Source: Leptolyngbya sp. SIOISBB
GTDB lineage: Bacteria; Cyanobacteriota; Cyanobacteriia; Phormidesmidales; Phormidesmidaceae
Assembly (NCBI GenBank): GCA_010671905.1
Contig: JAAHII010000001.1
Location: 3,534,001-3,598,000, forward strand
Direction: 5' to 3'
Length of the DNA: 64,000 nt
Every line of letters begins with the position of its first letter. Within the stretch, counting starts at the first letter, position 1. The translations under genes and the position numbers were made by a program. The notes beneath the pieces are model-generated. The model saw only the letters and a program-made list of their open reading frames with translations, was not told the DNA's origin and made no database searches. Positions 34,967 to 43,075 of the stretch are shown here, in pieces.

Positions 34967-35881
34967 TCAAGCCTTGCGCTGCAGCAATGACGTAGTGGAA
35001 TACACCAGGAGAGCAACCCAGATGCAGCCAAAGGTGATCAGGTGAGTCGGGGTAAAAGGCTCCCGATAGAGAAAGACTCCCAACAACAACTGAATCGAGG
35101 GAGCAAGATATTGAAAAAAGCCTAGCGTTGAGAGCCGCAACCGCTTCGCGGCATTGTTGAACCACAACAGCGGCATTGAGGTCATCACCCCAGCCCCAAT
35201 GAATAAGAGGCTTAACGGCACTGATGCACCAAAATGACCAGCTCCCGTTGCCTGCCAGTACCCCACCAGAGCCAGCGCGACCGGCGTAATCATGAGCGTT
35301 TCTACTGCCAAGCCGACGAGCGGTGCCACCGAGATAATCTTGCGCAGCAAACCATAAAAGGCAAAGGTCAGAGCCAATCCCAGGGCAATCCACGGCACTT
35401 CTCCAAACTGCCAAATAAAATAGCCCACACCAACTGCTGCCAGGGCGACCGCGACTTGCTGCCCCCGATGTAAGCGCTCCCGCAAAAAGAGGAAGCCCAA
35501 CAAGACACTCACCAGCGGATTGATGAAATATCCCAGACTGGTTTCGACGACGCGATCGCTGTTAACCCCATAGATATAGAGTCCCCAATTACAGGTCAGC
35601 AGCATCGCTGTCACCAGCAGTAACTGTAGGCTGCGAGGCGATTTCAGGAGTGCGCCCACTTCGGCTCGTCGGCGCTGTACAAGTAAAATGCCGCTGAGAA
35701 AAACCAACGACCAAATCATCCGGTGGCAAAGTACCTCGACCGGAGAACTCTGTTGAAAAAACTTCCAATAGATGGGCAAGAGGCCCCACGCCCCATAGGC
35801 CAGCACCGCATAAACACTACCAGCACTCACAAAAGATGACGATTTTTGAGCAGGTTTCAAAGTCAACGCATGCAACGACAA
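34967..35881 (-). CDS. rarD: EamA-family transporter RarD
   Basis: This is a 10-helix drug/metabolite transporter superfamily protein, 304 residues. RarD features are visible: AYGAWGLLPIYWKFFQ, HRMIWSLVFL, NWGLYIYGVNSDRVVETSLG, YFINPLVSVLLGFLFL, FAFYGLLRK and LGFFQYLAPSIQLLLGVFLY. The substrate is unknown; E. coli RarD is linked to chloramphenicol sensitivity phenotypes. The first 14 residues before the first helix are polar. Confidence 0.88.
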   Translation of the reverse strand: MSLHALTLKPAQKSSSFVSAGSVYAVLAYGAWGLLPIYWKFFQQSSPVEVLCHRMIWSLVFLSGILLVQRRRAEVGALLKSPRSLQLLLVTAMLLTCNWGLYIYGVNSDRVVETSLGYFINPLVSVLLGFLFLRERLHRGQQVAVALAAVGVGYFIWQFGEVPWIALGLALTFAFYGLLRKIISVAPLVGLAVETLMITPVALALVGYWQATGAGHFGASVPLSLLFIGAGVMTSMPLLWFNNAAKRLRLSTLGFFQYLAPSIQLLLGVFLYREPFTPTHLITFGCIWVALLVYSTTSLLQRKA

Positions 35882-35992
35882 GATCCCATCGTAACAGTGC
35901 CTTCACCCGCTTTGGACAAAGAGGACAGAGGATGCGCTCACACCATGCAGCCAATTCCACCCACTGATCAAAAATCCCCCTCACACAATTGG

Positions 35993-36011
35993 CTGTCGCT
36001 TATACACATCT
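35993..36011. other. near-match to the Tn5 mosaic end
   Basis: CTGTCGCTTATACACATCT matches the 19-bp Tn5 mosaic end (CTGTCTCTTATACACATCT) at 18 of 19 positions. It lies between rarD and the IS. It could be a leftover library adapter or the end of an IS50-like element; see findings. Confidence 0.5.
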
Positions 36012-36106
36012 CTAGAATTCAGCGCAGATGGTCGATCCCCCGCTGTTGCTGCCCCCTTAAACGGGGGCTCTATCCGATTCAAACTGGGATGTCCCCCTTC
36101 TTAAGG

Positions 36107-37291
36107 GTAGGGTTGATTCATTGTCGGAAGAGAAAAATGAGAATAGGTCTTATTGGGGATGTTGCTGTTAGGAATGCAAGATGGACTTTCCCTTACTGAC
36201 TCTTCTGGAAACCGCCGAGGACTTTCGCCACTTACGGGGCCTGCGCTATCCGCTCTGGCTACTGTTGTTGTTGCTGATTACCGGCGCGATGTGCGGCTAC
36301 TGGGGCGCTCGCCCGATGGAAACCTTTGCGCAACAGTACGGCGGGGAACTCTGTCGCCAACTCAACCGTCCGGTGCGCTCGGCGACCCCTTCGGACTCGA
36401 CGTTCCGGCGGGTGCTAGAGCAGTGCGACTTTATTGTTTTAACGCGCATCTTTCGCCAGTGGGCGGCCGCATCGGTGCCCTTAAGCGAAGCGGAGTGGGT
36501 GGCCATTGACGGCAAGAGCATCAAGGGGACGATGAAGGACTACGCCAGCGCCCAGCAAAAACTTTTGTCATGATGGTCAGTCTGTTTGGACATCGCCGGG
36601 GCTTTGTCTATGCCAGTGAGGGGATGGAAAACCAGCATCAAAGTGAACAGCAAGTCGTCCAGCAGATGCTCGCGACCCTTGACCTCGAAGGGGTGTTAGT
36701 CACTGCGGATGCACTGCATTGTCAAAAAAAACGGTCGCCTGCCTACACCAGCAAAAAGCTTACTACCTCTTGACGGTGAAGGGGAATCAACCGACGTTGC
36801 TCAACGCCCTGAAACAGGTGAGTGAGCACCAGGAACCGCTCGATTGCGAACAACGCGAAGACCGCAGTCATGGCCGTTGGGTCTATCGCCGAGTGTCGGT
36901 CTATGAGGTGACTGGCCAGGACTGGGCCGAGTCGTGGCCAGGACTGCAGCGGGGGCTGTGTGTCGAACGATGGGGCTACCGTGAAAGGCGGCCCTTTGCC
37001 CAAACCCACTATTACATCAGTAACCTGGATGCGGATGCGGCGACCTTTCTAAAAAGGATTACAAGGGCATTGGTCGATTGAGAATCGCTTGCATTGGCCG
37101 AAAGATGTTGTCCTCAACGAAGACCGGGCACCGCAACGCGCGGCCAACACTGCCGCTAACTACTCGACCATTCGCAATTTCTTCATCACGGCAGCACGGC
37201 GGTTCAATCTGGACTCCATCGCTCAGGCCAAACGGTTTTTCGCCAATCGACTTGACCAGGTTTTACTCTCACTACAATGAATCAACCCTAC
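36107..37291 (+). mobile_element. ISAs1-like insertion sequence with intact ends and target duplication
   Basis: Perfect 18-bp terminal inverted repeats, GTAGGGTTGATTCATTGT at 36107-36124 and its complement at 37274-37291, bound a 1185-bp element. The 9-bp direct repeat TTCTTAAGG flanks it at 36098-36106 and 37292-37300. Size, repeat length and the single DDE transposase gene fit the ISAs1 family. It inserted into a CCCCCTTCTTAAGGGGG palindromic repeat. The identical flanks indicate a recent insertion. Confidence 0.9.
36181..37280 (+). pseudogene. ISAs1-family transposase, interrupted by frameshifts
   Basis: Four frames read in succession give one transposase: MDFPLLTLLETAEDFRHLRG with the hydrophobic LLLLLITGAM, the DDE-associated EWVAIDGKSIKGTMKDYA, then VMMVSLFGHRRGFVYASEGM, VTADALHCQKK, AYYLLTVKGNQPTLLNALK, and finally QGHWSIENRLHWPKDVVLNE (HWxIEN motif). 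The breaks fall at homopolymers near 36557-36566 (A5, T4), 36724-36731 (A8) and 37051-37055 (A5). Because the element ends are pristine, sequence error is at least as likely as decay. Confidence 0.85.
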
Positions 37292-37413
37292 TTCTTAAGG
37301 GGGATTGAGGGGGATCTAACCTCAGGCATGTTCTAAAGAATGACTGATATATAAGCCGTAGCACACAGTTGGTGAAGGAGAAGCCGCTGTCACAAAACGT
37401 GCCTCAGGTGGCA

Positions 37414-37593
37414 TTAGTGGGTATAGCGAACTCCCCGATAAGTCAGTTCATCAGCCGGTTGATGACGTTGCTGAACCTGAAACTGCTTGCGGGCATAGCG
37501 TTTACCTAAAAAAGTGGCTGATTCTGAGGTTGCGATCGCCTCTACGGTCGGGAAGGACGCGTCATAAGACTTACCACGAAATGTGAGTTGCAT
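37414..37593 (-). CDS. DUF4278 small protein
   Basis: This is a 59-residue protein, MQLTFRGKSYDASFPTVEAI near the start and ending ELTYRGVRYTH. Both the N-terminal LTFRGKSY and C-terminal LTYRGVRY units match the short DUF4278 motif common in cyanobacteria. A GGAG ribosome site lies seven bases upstream of ATG 37593. Its function is unknown. Confidence 0.8.
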   Translation of the reverse strand: MQLTFRGKSYDASFPTVEAIATSESATFLGKRYARKQFQVQQRHQPADELTYRGVRYTH

Positions 37594-38008
37594 AAGAGGG
37601 CTCCTTGATTTTGCAAGTGATGTGTATGTGAGTTCGTCTAGACTGAATCTGCAAATTCCGACTCCAGACTTAATTGAGAAAACTTGAAGTCTTAATTAAA
37701 AAGATAGAGAGAGAAGGTGAAGAAGTCGGGAAGGAACCTTGTGACCCTGCTCACCAGTCAACGTCATAATCAACGGCACCCATTCCCCAAACGCTGAACA
37801 AAGTCTGCAGCTGGCCATAGGAATGGAAAGCACACTCCAGCTGAGCACAGCAAACCAGGTTTGAGCAACTTATTCGATCAGCTATTGATACCGTGCAGGT
37901 ATCACCACAAACCTGAAGGGTCGTGAGCGATCGCACCACTGTATCCCCCACCCCGGCATTCATAGAGACAAATCAGTGGGATAAGATGACAGAGCAAAAT
38001 TGATACCG
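37594..38008. other. intergenic region upstream of riboswitch
   Basis: This 415-base stretch contains an AT-rich imperfect repeat (AGACTTAATTGAG...GAAGTCTTAATTAA, about 37667-37700). It must hold the promoter for the riboswitch-cbiX transcript. I see no convincing gene. The minus-strand frame at 37751-37963 lacks protein-like features. Confidence 0.35.
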
Positions 38009-38152
38009 CCGCCTAAAGGGAAAGTTCGGTGCGTGGCACCTGCCACTAATCCGACGCTGTGCCGCAACTGTGATGGCCCCATACTGGAGTATTGACCGTT
38101 CACTGACCGTCAACTTCTGGGGATGAGCCTCAGTCAGAAGACCGTTAGGTGG
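38009..38152 (+). promoter_or_regulatory. cobalamin riboswitch
   Basis: The stretch contains the conserved order of a B12 aptamer: AAAGGGAA, TGCCACTAATCCGAC, GCCGCAACTGTGA, then GAGCCTCAGTCAGAAGACC. The closing stem CCGCCTA (38009-38015) pairs with TAGGTGG (38146-38152). A small hairpin GCCTG/CAGGC (38168-38184) next to the ribosome site GGAG suggests control of translation. It regulates the cobalt chelatase downstream. Confidence 0.85.
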
Positions 38153-38203
38153 CTTTGTGTCTTGACAGCCTGCGATGCACAGGCCTGGAGATAATTGAAA
38201 CGA

Positions 38204-39232
38204 ATGACGACTGCGCAAATTTTGACTCATCCGGGCGTCTTTGACGCTGCTCAAACGCTTACGCTCCCCCCCCTACCTCACACCAGACCCCTGTTGCTCA
38301 TTGGCCACGGTAGCCGTGATGCTCAGGGACGTCAAAATGTGCTCGACTTTGCCACCGCCTACCAAGCGTTAGACCCCTCACGCCCCGTGATTCCTTGTTT
38401 TCTAGAATTAACTGAACCGACCATTCAAGATGGAGTAGATCGCTGCGTCGAGGCTGGCTACACCGATATTTCGGCCTTACCCGTACTACTGTTTGCCGCA
38501 CGACACAATAAGTTTGACGTGACGAATGAGCTTGATCGGGCGCGGCAACGCCATCCCCAAGTGACCTTTCACTATGGTCGGCATTTTGGCATTGCCCCGG
38601 AGATCTTGGAGCTGTGGCGCGATCGCCTCACCCAACTCGACACCCCTGCCTACAATCCTCATCACATCGAGCGTCAAGACACTGTACTCCTCTTTGTTGG
38701 GCGGGGAGCCAGTGACCCGGACGCCAATGGCGATGTCTACAAACTGGCCCGCATGGTTTGGGAAGGCAGCGGTTACGACACGGTGGAAACGTGCTTCATC
38801 GGCATCACCCATCCCCGCTTAGAAGAGGGGTTTCGCCGCGCTCGACTCTATCAGCCCAAACGCATTATCGTGCTGCCCTACTTCCTCTTCACGGGCGTGT
38901 TGATGAAAAAGATTCAAGACATTGCCGCCCAGCAACAGGAGCTATATCCCGACACTGAGGTCATCTGCTTACCAGAAATGGGGGTCCATCAGCAGTTACT
39001 CACCATCATGCGCCGCCGCGAAATTGAAACCCAAACGGGTGCAGTCGCCATGAACTGCGAAATGTGTAAGTTTCGGCTGGCCGCCGTTGAATCGCATGGC
39101 GTCAGCCATGGGCACGACCACAGTCACGGACACGATAACGGGCATCACCACCATCATGGCCATAACCATGAAATGCCCGATCCGTATGCTGAGCCCGCTC
39201 AATATCACGATCGCATCTGGCAAGTTCCCTAG
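38204..39232 (+). CDS. cbiX: sirohydrochlorin cobaltochelatase CbiX, long form with His-rich tail
   Basis: CbiX inserts Co2+ into sirohydrochlorin in anaerobic-type cobalamin synthesis. This two-domain form has catalytic His motifs in [12 protein letters not shown] and [16 protein letters not shown], with [10 protein letters not shown] and [14 protein letters not shown]. The C-terminus adds a CEMCKF pair and a His-rich tail ([20 protein letters not shown]), likely for metal storage. I use ATG 38204; a TTG at 38195 is nearer the GGAG. The cobalamin riboswitch just upstream makes expression fall when B12 is plentiful. Confidence 0.92.
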   Translation: MTTAQILTHPGVFDAAQTLTLPPLPHTRPLLLIGHGSRDAQGRQNVLDFATAYQALDPSRPVIPCFLELTEPTIQDGVDRCVEAGYTDISALPVLLFAARHNKFDVTNELDRARQRHPQVTFHYGRHFGIAPEILELWRDRLTQLDTPAYNPHHIERQDTVLLFVGRGASDPDANGDVYKLARMVWEGSGYDTVETCFIGITHPRLEEGFRRARLYQPKRIIVLPYFLFTGVLMKKIQDIAAQQQELYPDTEVICLPEMGVHQQLLTIMRRREIETQTGAVAMNCEMCKFRLAAVESHGVSHGHDHSHGHDNGHHHHHGHNHEMPDPYAEPAQYHDRIWQVP

Positions 39233-39353
39233 CAGTATATTCAGGGTAGGGAGTCGTTTCTCTGCCCTGTTTGATGGCCTAAAAACTCCTGTCTCACTTG
39301 TCTCACAGAATAAATTTGATATTAGATTTTGAAACAGAGAAGGAGGGATTTTT

Positions 39354-39482
39354 ATGGTTTCTCAAACGAAGTTTATCAGAGCAATCAAATATACTAAAAT
39401 CGCCCGCTTGCTAAGTGTGATCGGAGCTTATCTTAACAAGTGCAGTCACGCTTCAGCTTTTATTCTGTTGCACTTCGGTTAG
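39354..39482 (+). CDS. possible small protein of 42 residues
   Basis: AAGGAGGG lies about five bases upstream of ATG 39354, one of the best ribosome sites in the window. The frame encodes a basic then hydrophobic peptide (KYTKIARLLSVIGAY, SAFILLHFG). No homologue is recognised. It is isolated in a 530-base spacer. Confidence 0.4.
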   Translation: MVSQTKFIRAIKYTKIARLLSVIGAYLNKCSHASAFILLHFG

Positions 39483-39763
39483 GCTGAATATAGCGAGCGA
39501 TAACTATTTTTCTACAGCTTCTGCCAGGTTGCTTAAAACATTTTCATCGGCTTAGATCATGACGTAGCAACAGACTATTTGACCCGCAAAGTAAGAATTC
39601 ATCCTTATTTTGCGATGAAATCAATAATTTTAAGGTACAACAACGGTTATCGAGCTTCTTGATCATTACAATCTAAGTTTTTCCATAACCATCCAAAAAG
39701 AACATCCCTAAAAAGGGCTACTCGCCGTTCTTAGGTAAGGGTTTAAGAAAGCATCTATCGCAG

Positions 39764-40462
39764 CTATTTTTCCGCTGAAAGCTGCACTGCCATTTCTGTT
39801 CGAGAAGAAACCTCAAGCTTGCGAAATATCTTTTTCAGTGCCTGCTTGACAGAATTTTCAGTAATGCAGAGTTCAGCACCGACTTCTGCATTTTTCTTCC
39901 CTAAAGACACCAGATCTGCTATCTGACGCTCACGAGCGGTAAGGCGCGCCGATAGGGGCGTTTCATCACTATCAGCAACGTTTGTTAATTGTTGAATACG
40001 CACGGTCGCCGCCCATACCGATAGGTGTAGGCATAGCGCACTCACGTCGGTTAGGTTTTTGTTGTCAAAGGCAGGCTGAGACTTCTCTCGGGTACATCCC
40101 AACACTCCGATTAGCTGCCCCTTGGTAACAACTGGGCCTGCCATTACATGCCAGTGATCCGGGCGAGGGCAGATGATTTGCCAAGCTTTGGGTGAGGTTA
40201 CAAGGCTTTCATGAACGGGGGCGTGTTGTTCGGCCAGATAACGAGCAACTGGATTGCGTTCAGTTGAAAGGACTGTTTCTACCGCCTTTTTGAGAGTGGG
40301 GTTGAGGTTGCGCTCTGCGGTCAGGATGCGGTCGAAGAAGAAGATGCCTGAGCGGGTTGCTGCGAAGTGTTCTCCAATTTTTGGCGCAACTTGAGATCGC
40401 AATTCCTCCTCGTCTGTCACTTGGTTGATCGCTTGAAACAGGCTCTGCAACTGACTTTTCAT
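39764..40462 (-). CDS. LuxR-type regulator with GAF-like sensor domain
   Basis: This is a 232-residue protein. Residues about 10-160 look like a GAF domain (EEELRSQVAPKIGEHFAATR, SGIFFFDRI, MAGPVVTKGQLIGVLGCTRE). The C-terminal 60 residues are a LuxR/GerE helix-turn-helix (LTARERQIADLVSLGKKNAE, ITENSVKQALKKIFRKL). It is divergent from the DJ-1/DUF6220/rhodanese operon, separated by 143 bases, and is likely its regulator. The ligand is unknown. Confidence 0.85.
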   Translation of the reverse strand: MKSQLQSLFQAINQVTDEEELRSQVAPKIGEHFAATRSGIFFFDRILTAERNLNPTLKKAVETVLSTERNPVARYLAEQHAPVHESLVTSPKAWQIICPRPDHWHVMAGPVVTKGQLIGVLGCTREKSQPAFDNKNLTDVSALCLHLSVWAATVRIQQLTNVADSDETPLSARLTARERQIADLVSLGKKNAEVGAELCITENSVKQALKKIFRKLEVSSRTEMAVQLSAEK

Positions 40463-40605
40463 CTGACTTCTTAGGCTTACAGCAAATGAGTACGCTTCAA
40501 AAAGACTACTCGAAAGGGGTCTAGGCGTTGTCCGAGCCTCTCTCTATCGTAGATGGCATAGATGCTCACTGGCATCGTTCTAGCCTCTCTCATTTGGAGA
40601 AACAA

Positions 40606-41277
40606 ATGACTGAACTATCAACTGACTGGCCACATTATGTCATCGGCATTGTCATATACCCCGGCATGACCACCCTAGACGTGGTCGGCCCTCAAACGGT
40701 GTTTTCCGGGTTACCCAATGTTGACATTCATCGCGTTTGGAAAACGCTAGAACCCATTACGGGAGACGATGGCATGGTGATCGTGCCAGATACGACTTTT
40801 GCCGATTGCCCGCCTGTCGATGTCATCTGTATCGGTGGCGGTCGCAGACAGAGCGCAGTGATAGATGACGCCGAGCTGCTTGATTTCCTGAAGGCGCAGG
40901 GCGACCAAGCCAAGTTCGTGACCTCTGTCTGCGGCGGCTCTGAGTTTCTCGCCAAAGCAGGACTACTCGAAGGCTATCGCGCGGCCACTCACTGGGCAGC
41001 CCGTCCACTGCTAGCCAAGTGGGGCGTTGAAGTCGGCACGGAGCGCGTGGTCGTCGATCGCAATCGCATGACTGGCGGCGGTGTCACCGCCGGAATTGAC
41101 TTCGGGCTAACGGTTGCTGAAGCACTCTATGGCGAAGATATTGCCAAAATCAACCAGCTGTTGATGGAATACGATCCCGCACCGCCTTACGATGTCGGTT
41201 CGCCGGAAAAAGCTGGACCTGAGCTCATCGACAAAGCGATGCAGTACATGGCTCAGACGATGGGGGCAACGTTATGA
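40606..41277 (+). CDS. DJ-1/PfpI family protein, isonitrile hydratase-like
   Basis: This is a 223-residue protein from ATG 40606, with GGAG six bases upstream. It has the nucleophile-elbow Cys in FVTSVCGGSEFLAKAGLL, followed by ATHWAARPLLAKWG and VVVDRNRMTGGGVTAGID. This pattern fits the InhA (cyclohexyl isocyanide hydratase) branch of DJ-1/PfpI rather than protease or glyoxalase members. Its end overlaps the next gene by four bases (ATGA). Substrate is by family analogy only. Confidence 0.8.
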   Translation: MTELSTDWPHYVIGIVIYPGMTTLDVVGPQTVFSGLPNVDIHRVWKTLEPITGDDGMVIVPDTTFADCPPVDVICIGGGRRQSAVIDDAELLDFLKAQGDQAKFVTSVCGGSEFLAKAGLLEGYRAATHWAARPLLAKWGVEVGTERVVVDRNRMTGGGVTAGIDFGLTVAEALYGEDIAKINQLLMEYDPAPPYDVGSPEKAGPELIDKAMQYMAQTMGATL

Positions 41278-41738
41278 CGACGCATCACCCTGCTGAGCAA
41301 TTGTTGCCTGCTGAGCAATTATCCGTTGAGGCAGAAGCTGGCAAAAGATGGATTCAAGTGGGCTTCTTAGCCATTGCGATTCTATTCAACCTTTGCCTAG
41401 TCGCCCAGCTTCTCACCGTCGGTCTCGCTGTCTTTTTTGATGCCAGCTGGTGGCAGATCCATGTCTGGCTAGTGCGCGGATATGGAGGATTGGCGGCGCT
41501 GCTCTTCGTCGGGACGCTGATCACGACTTTCCCAAAAAGGATACAAGCGCTAACGAACGCGATAGTGATTTTGCTGCTGTTGCAATTCGTGACAGCGCAT
41601 GTCCAGCAGCCCTTACCCCTAGGCGTTCTGCATCCGCTCACCGGATTCACCTTGTTTACAACATCGACAACCCTGGTTCATCGAGCGATGAAATTTGTCA
41701 GGGAGCATTCAGAAGACGTTTGGGGAGAAGGCGAATGA
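41274..41738 (+). CDS. DUF6220-like four-helix membrane protein
   Basis: This is a 154-residue protein with a polar N-terminus and four hydrophobic helices (VGFLAIAILFNLCLVAQLLT, GYGGLAALLFVGTLITTF, LTNAIVILLLLQFVTAHV, LHPLTGFTLFTTSTTLVHRA). His in HVWLVRGYGG, TAHVQ and VLHPL are spaced like DUF6220 proteins. It overlaps both neighbours by ATGA, so the three-gene operon is tightly coupled. The function is unknown; a haem-binding or quinone-linked role is possible. Confidence 0.65.
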   Translation: MTTHHPAEQLLPAEQLSVEAEAGKRWIQVGFLAIAILFNLCLVAQLLTVGLAVFFDASWWQIHVWLVRGYGGLAALLFVGTLITTFPKRIQALTNAIVILLLLQFVTAHVQQPLPLGVLHPLTGFTLFTTSTTLVHRAMKFVREHSEDVWGEGE

Positions 41739-42577
41739 CTGACTACAGTCGTCCAGACAGCTTAGTAGAGACTCAATGGTTGGCAACGCATCTAAACGAT
41801 CCTTCTGTACGCATCATTGAAGTGGGCATGAGCCCAGAAGACTGCGAGAACGCCCATATCCCAGGAGCCGTTTTCTGGAGCATCCCCTCAGATTTGATGA
41901 CGTCTGATAGGAGTATGAACTTAGATGTTGAGGCGCTCTCAGCACTGCTCTCAAAGTCTGGAACTTCACCTGAGACCACCGTGGTGACCTATGGCAGCAA
42001 TCCAGCAACGGGAGCAAACATCTTCTGGCTGCTAAAACGGTTTGGACATGACAAGGTATACGTGCTCAACGGTGGACATCAAAAGTGGATGGCGGAAGGG
42101 CGTCCGATGACTTCAACGCTATCGCGTTTTGAGCCGGTTCCCTATGCAGCTCCAAATGTAGCACCTGCTCGCGATCGCGACTATCGCATCCTCACCGCAG
42201 AAGTCCAAGACCTACTTAACCGGTCAGACACTGTCATCCTCGACGTGCGGACATCAGCGGAATATAGGGGTGAAATTTTCATGGGCAAGCCGCCCGAGGG
42301 GAACGAACGATCAGGCCATATTCCAAGCGCTGTGCATCTTGAGCATACACTTGCCCTCAACGAAGACGGGACCTTCAAGTCAGCAGCAGCGCTACACAGC
42401 CTCTACGCGCAACAGGGCATCACCAAAGATAAAAGAGTCATTCCCTATTGTGCTGTTGGAGCGCGTTCAGGCTTTACTTGGTATGTACTGAAGTATCTAT
42501 TGGGCTACCCCAACGTCCAAAACTATGACGGATCTTGGAATGAATGGAGCCGGTTACCTCATGCCCCAATTGCATAG
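41735..42577 (+). CDS. two-domain rhodanese-type sulfurtransferase
   Basis: This is a 280-residue protein from ATG 41735. It has an inactive N-terminal rhodanese domain (IIEVGMSPEDCENAHIPGAV, VVTYGSN) and an active C-terminal one with VILDVRTSAEYRGE, SGHIPSAVHLEH and the loop CAVGARSGFTWYVL carrying the nucleophilic Cys. It is likely a thiosulfate or mercaptopyruvate:acceptor sulfurtransferase. Coupling with a DJ-1/isonitrile hydratase-like enzyme suggests detoxification of cyanide- or isonitrile-like compounds; that is inference. Confidence 0.85.
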   Translation: MTDYSRPDSLVETQWLATHLNDPSVRIIEVGMSPEDCENAHIPGAVFWSIPSDLMTSDRSMNLDVEALSALLSKSGTSPETTVVTYGSNPATGANIFWLLKRFGHDKVYVLNGGHQKWMAEGRPMTSTLSRFEPVPYAAPNVAPARDRDYRILTAEVQDLLNRSDTVILDVRTSAEYRGEIFMGKPPEGNERSGHIPSAVHLEHTLALNEDGTFKSAAALHSLYAQQGITKDKRVIPYCAVGARSGFTWYVLKYLLGYPNVQNYDGSWNEWSRLPHAPIA

Positions 42578-42797
42578 CGACTAAGTCTATGTAGAGATCC
42601 TGCTTGACTGACAAAAGTTGCGGCTTGAGTTGTCAAAATCCTTGCATAGCAGTATTTCCAGAACCTAAAAACAGGTTCCTGTTGGTTTGCTGTCCCACCA
42701 CAGCTAAACTGCTTTCATAGCAAGGCTTTAAACGCTGATGTCTTAAAGTTTTGTCAGTCAATCAGGTTCGTGTCTCTGTTCCACATCCATTGTTTCT

Positions 42798-43052
42798 ATG
42801 ACTAGCCCGTTTGTAATTGGCGATCGCGTACGCCTCGCCACCGCCCCGCCATATATCAAAACTGCTGACACCATGCCCATGCTGCGCCCCGGCGACTTGG
42901 TGCCTGTCGGTAGCGTCGGCATCATCCGCGAACAACGACCCGGGAACACTTGGGCGGTGAAGTTTGACCAGGGTTCCTTTTTGCTGGATGTTCAGTATCT
43001 TGAAAAAGCTCAGGTAGAGCCCTCGGAAGCTGACTCCCTGCAAGAAACTTAG
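42798..43052 (+). CDS. sipA: SipA-like DUF3148 regulatory protein
   Basis: This is an 84-residue SH3-like protein, FVIGDRVRLATAPPYIKTAD, MPMLRPGDLVPVGSVGIIRE, RPGNTWAVKFDQGSFLLDVQ. This is the DUF3148 family, whose member SipA binds the histidine kinase NblS and influences nutrient- and light-stress signalling in cyanobacteria. Length and motif order are typical. Confidence 0.85.
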   Translation: MTSPFVIGDRVRLATAPPYIKTADTMPMLRPGDLVPVGSVGIIREQRPGNTWAVKFDQGSFLLDVQYLEKAQVEPSEADSLQET

Positions 43053-43075
43053 GGATTCTGCGCGGTTAACAGGTA

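Noticed and set aside
36557-36566. Programmed -1 frameshift in the transposase (AAAAACTTTT)
   Set aside because: The sequence does not form an X XXY YYZ slippery heptamer in the zero frame, and two further breaks lie downstream. Homopolymer error or decay explains it better.
37751-37963. 70-residue minus-strand frame upstream of the riboswitch
   Set aside because: Cys-rich but without a ribosome site or family likeness, and it covers the expected promoter region of cbiX.
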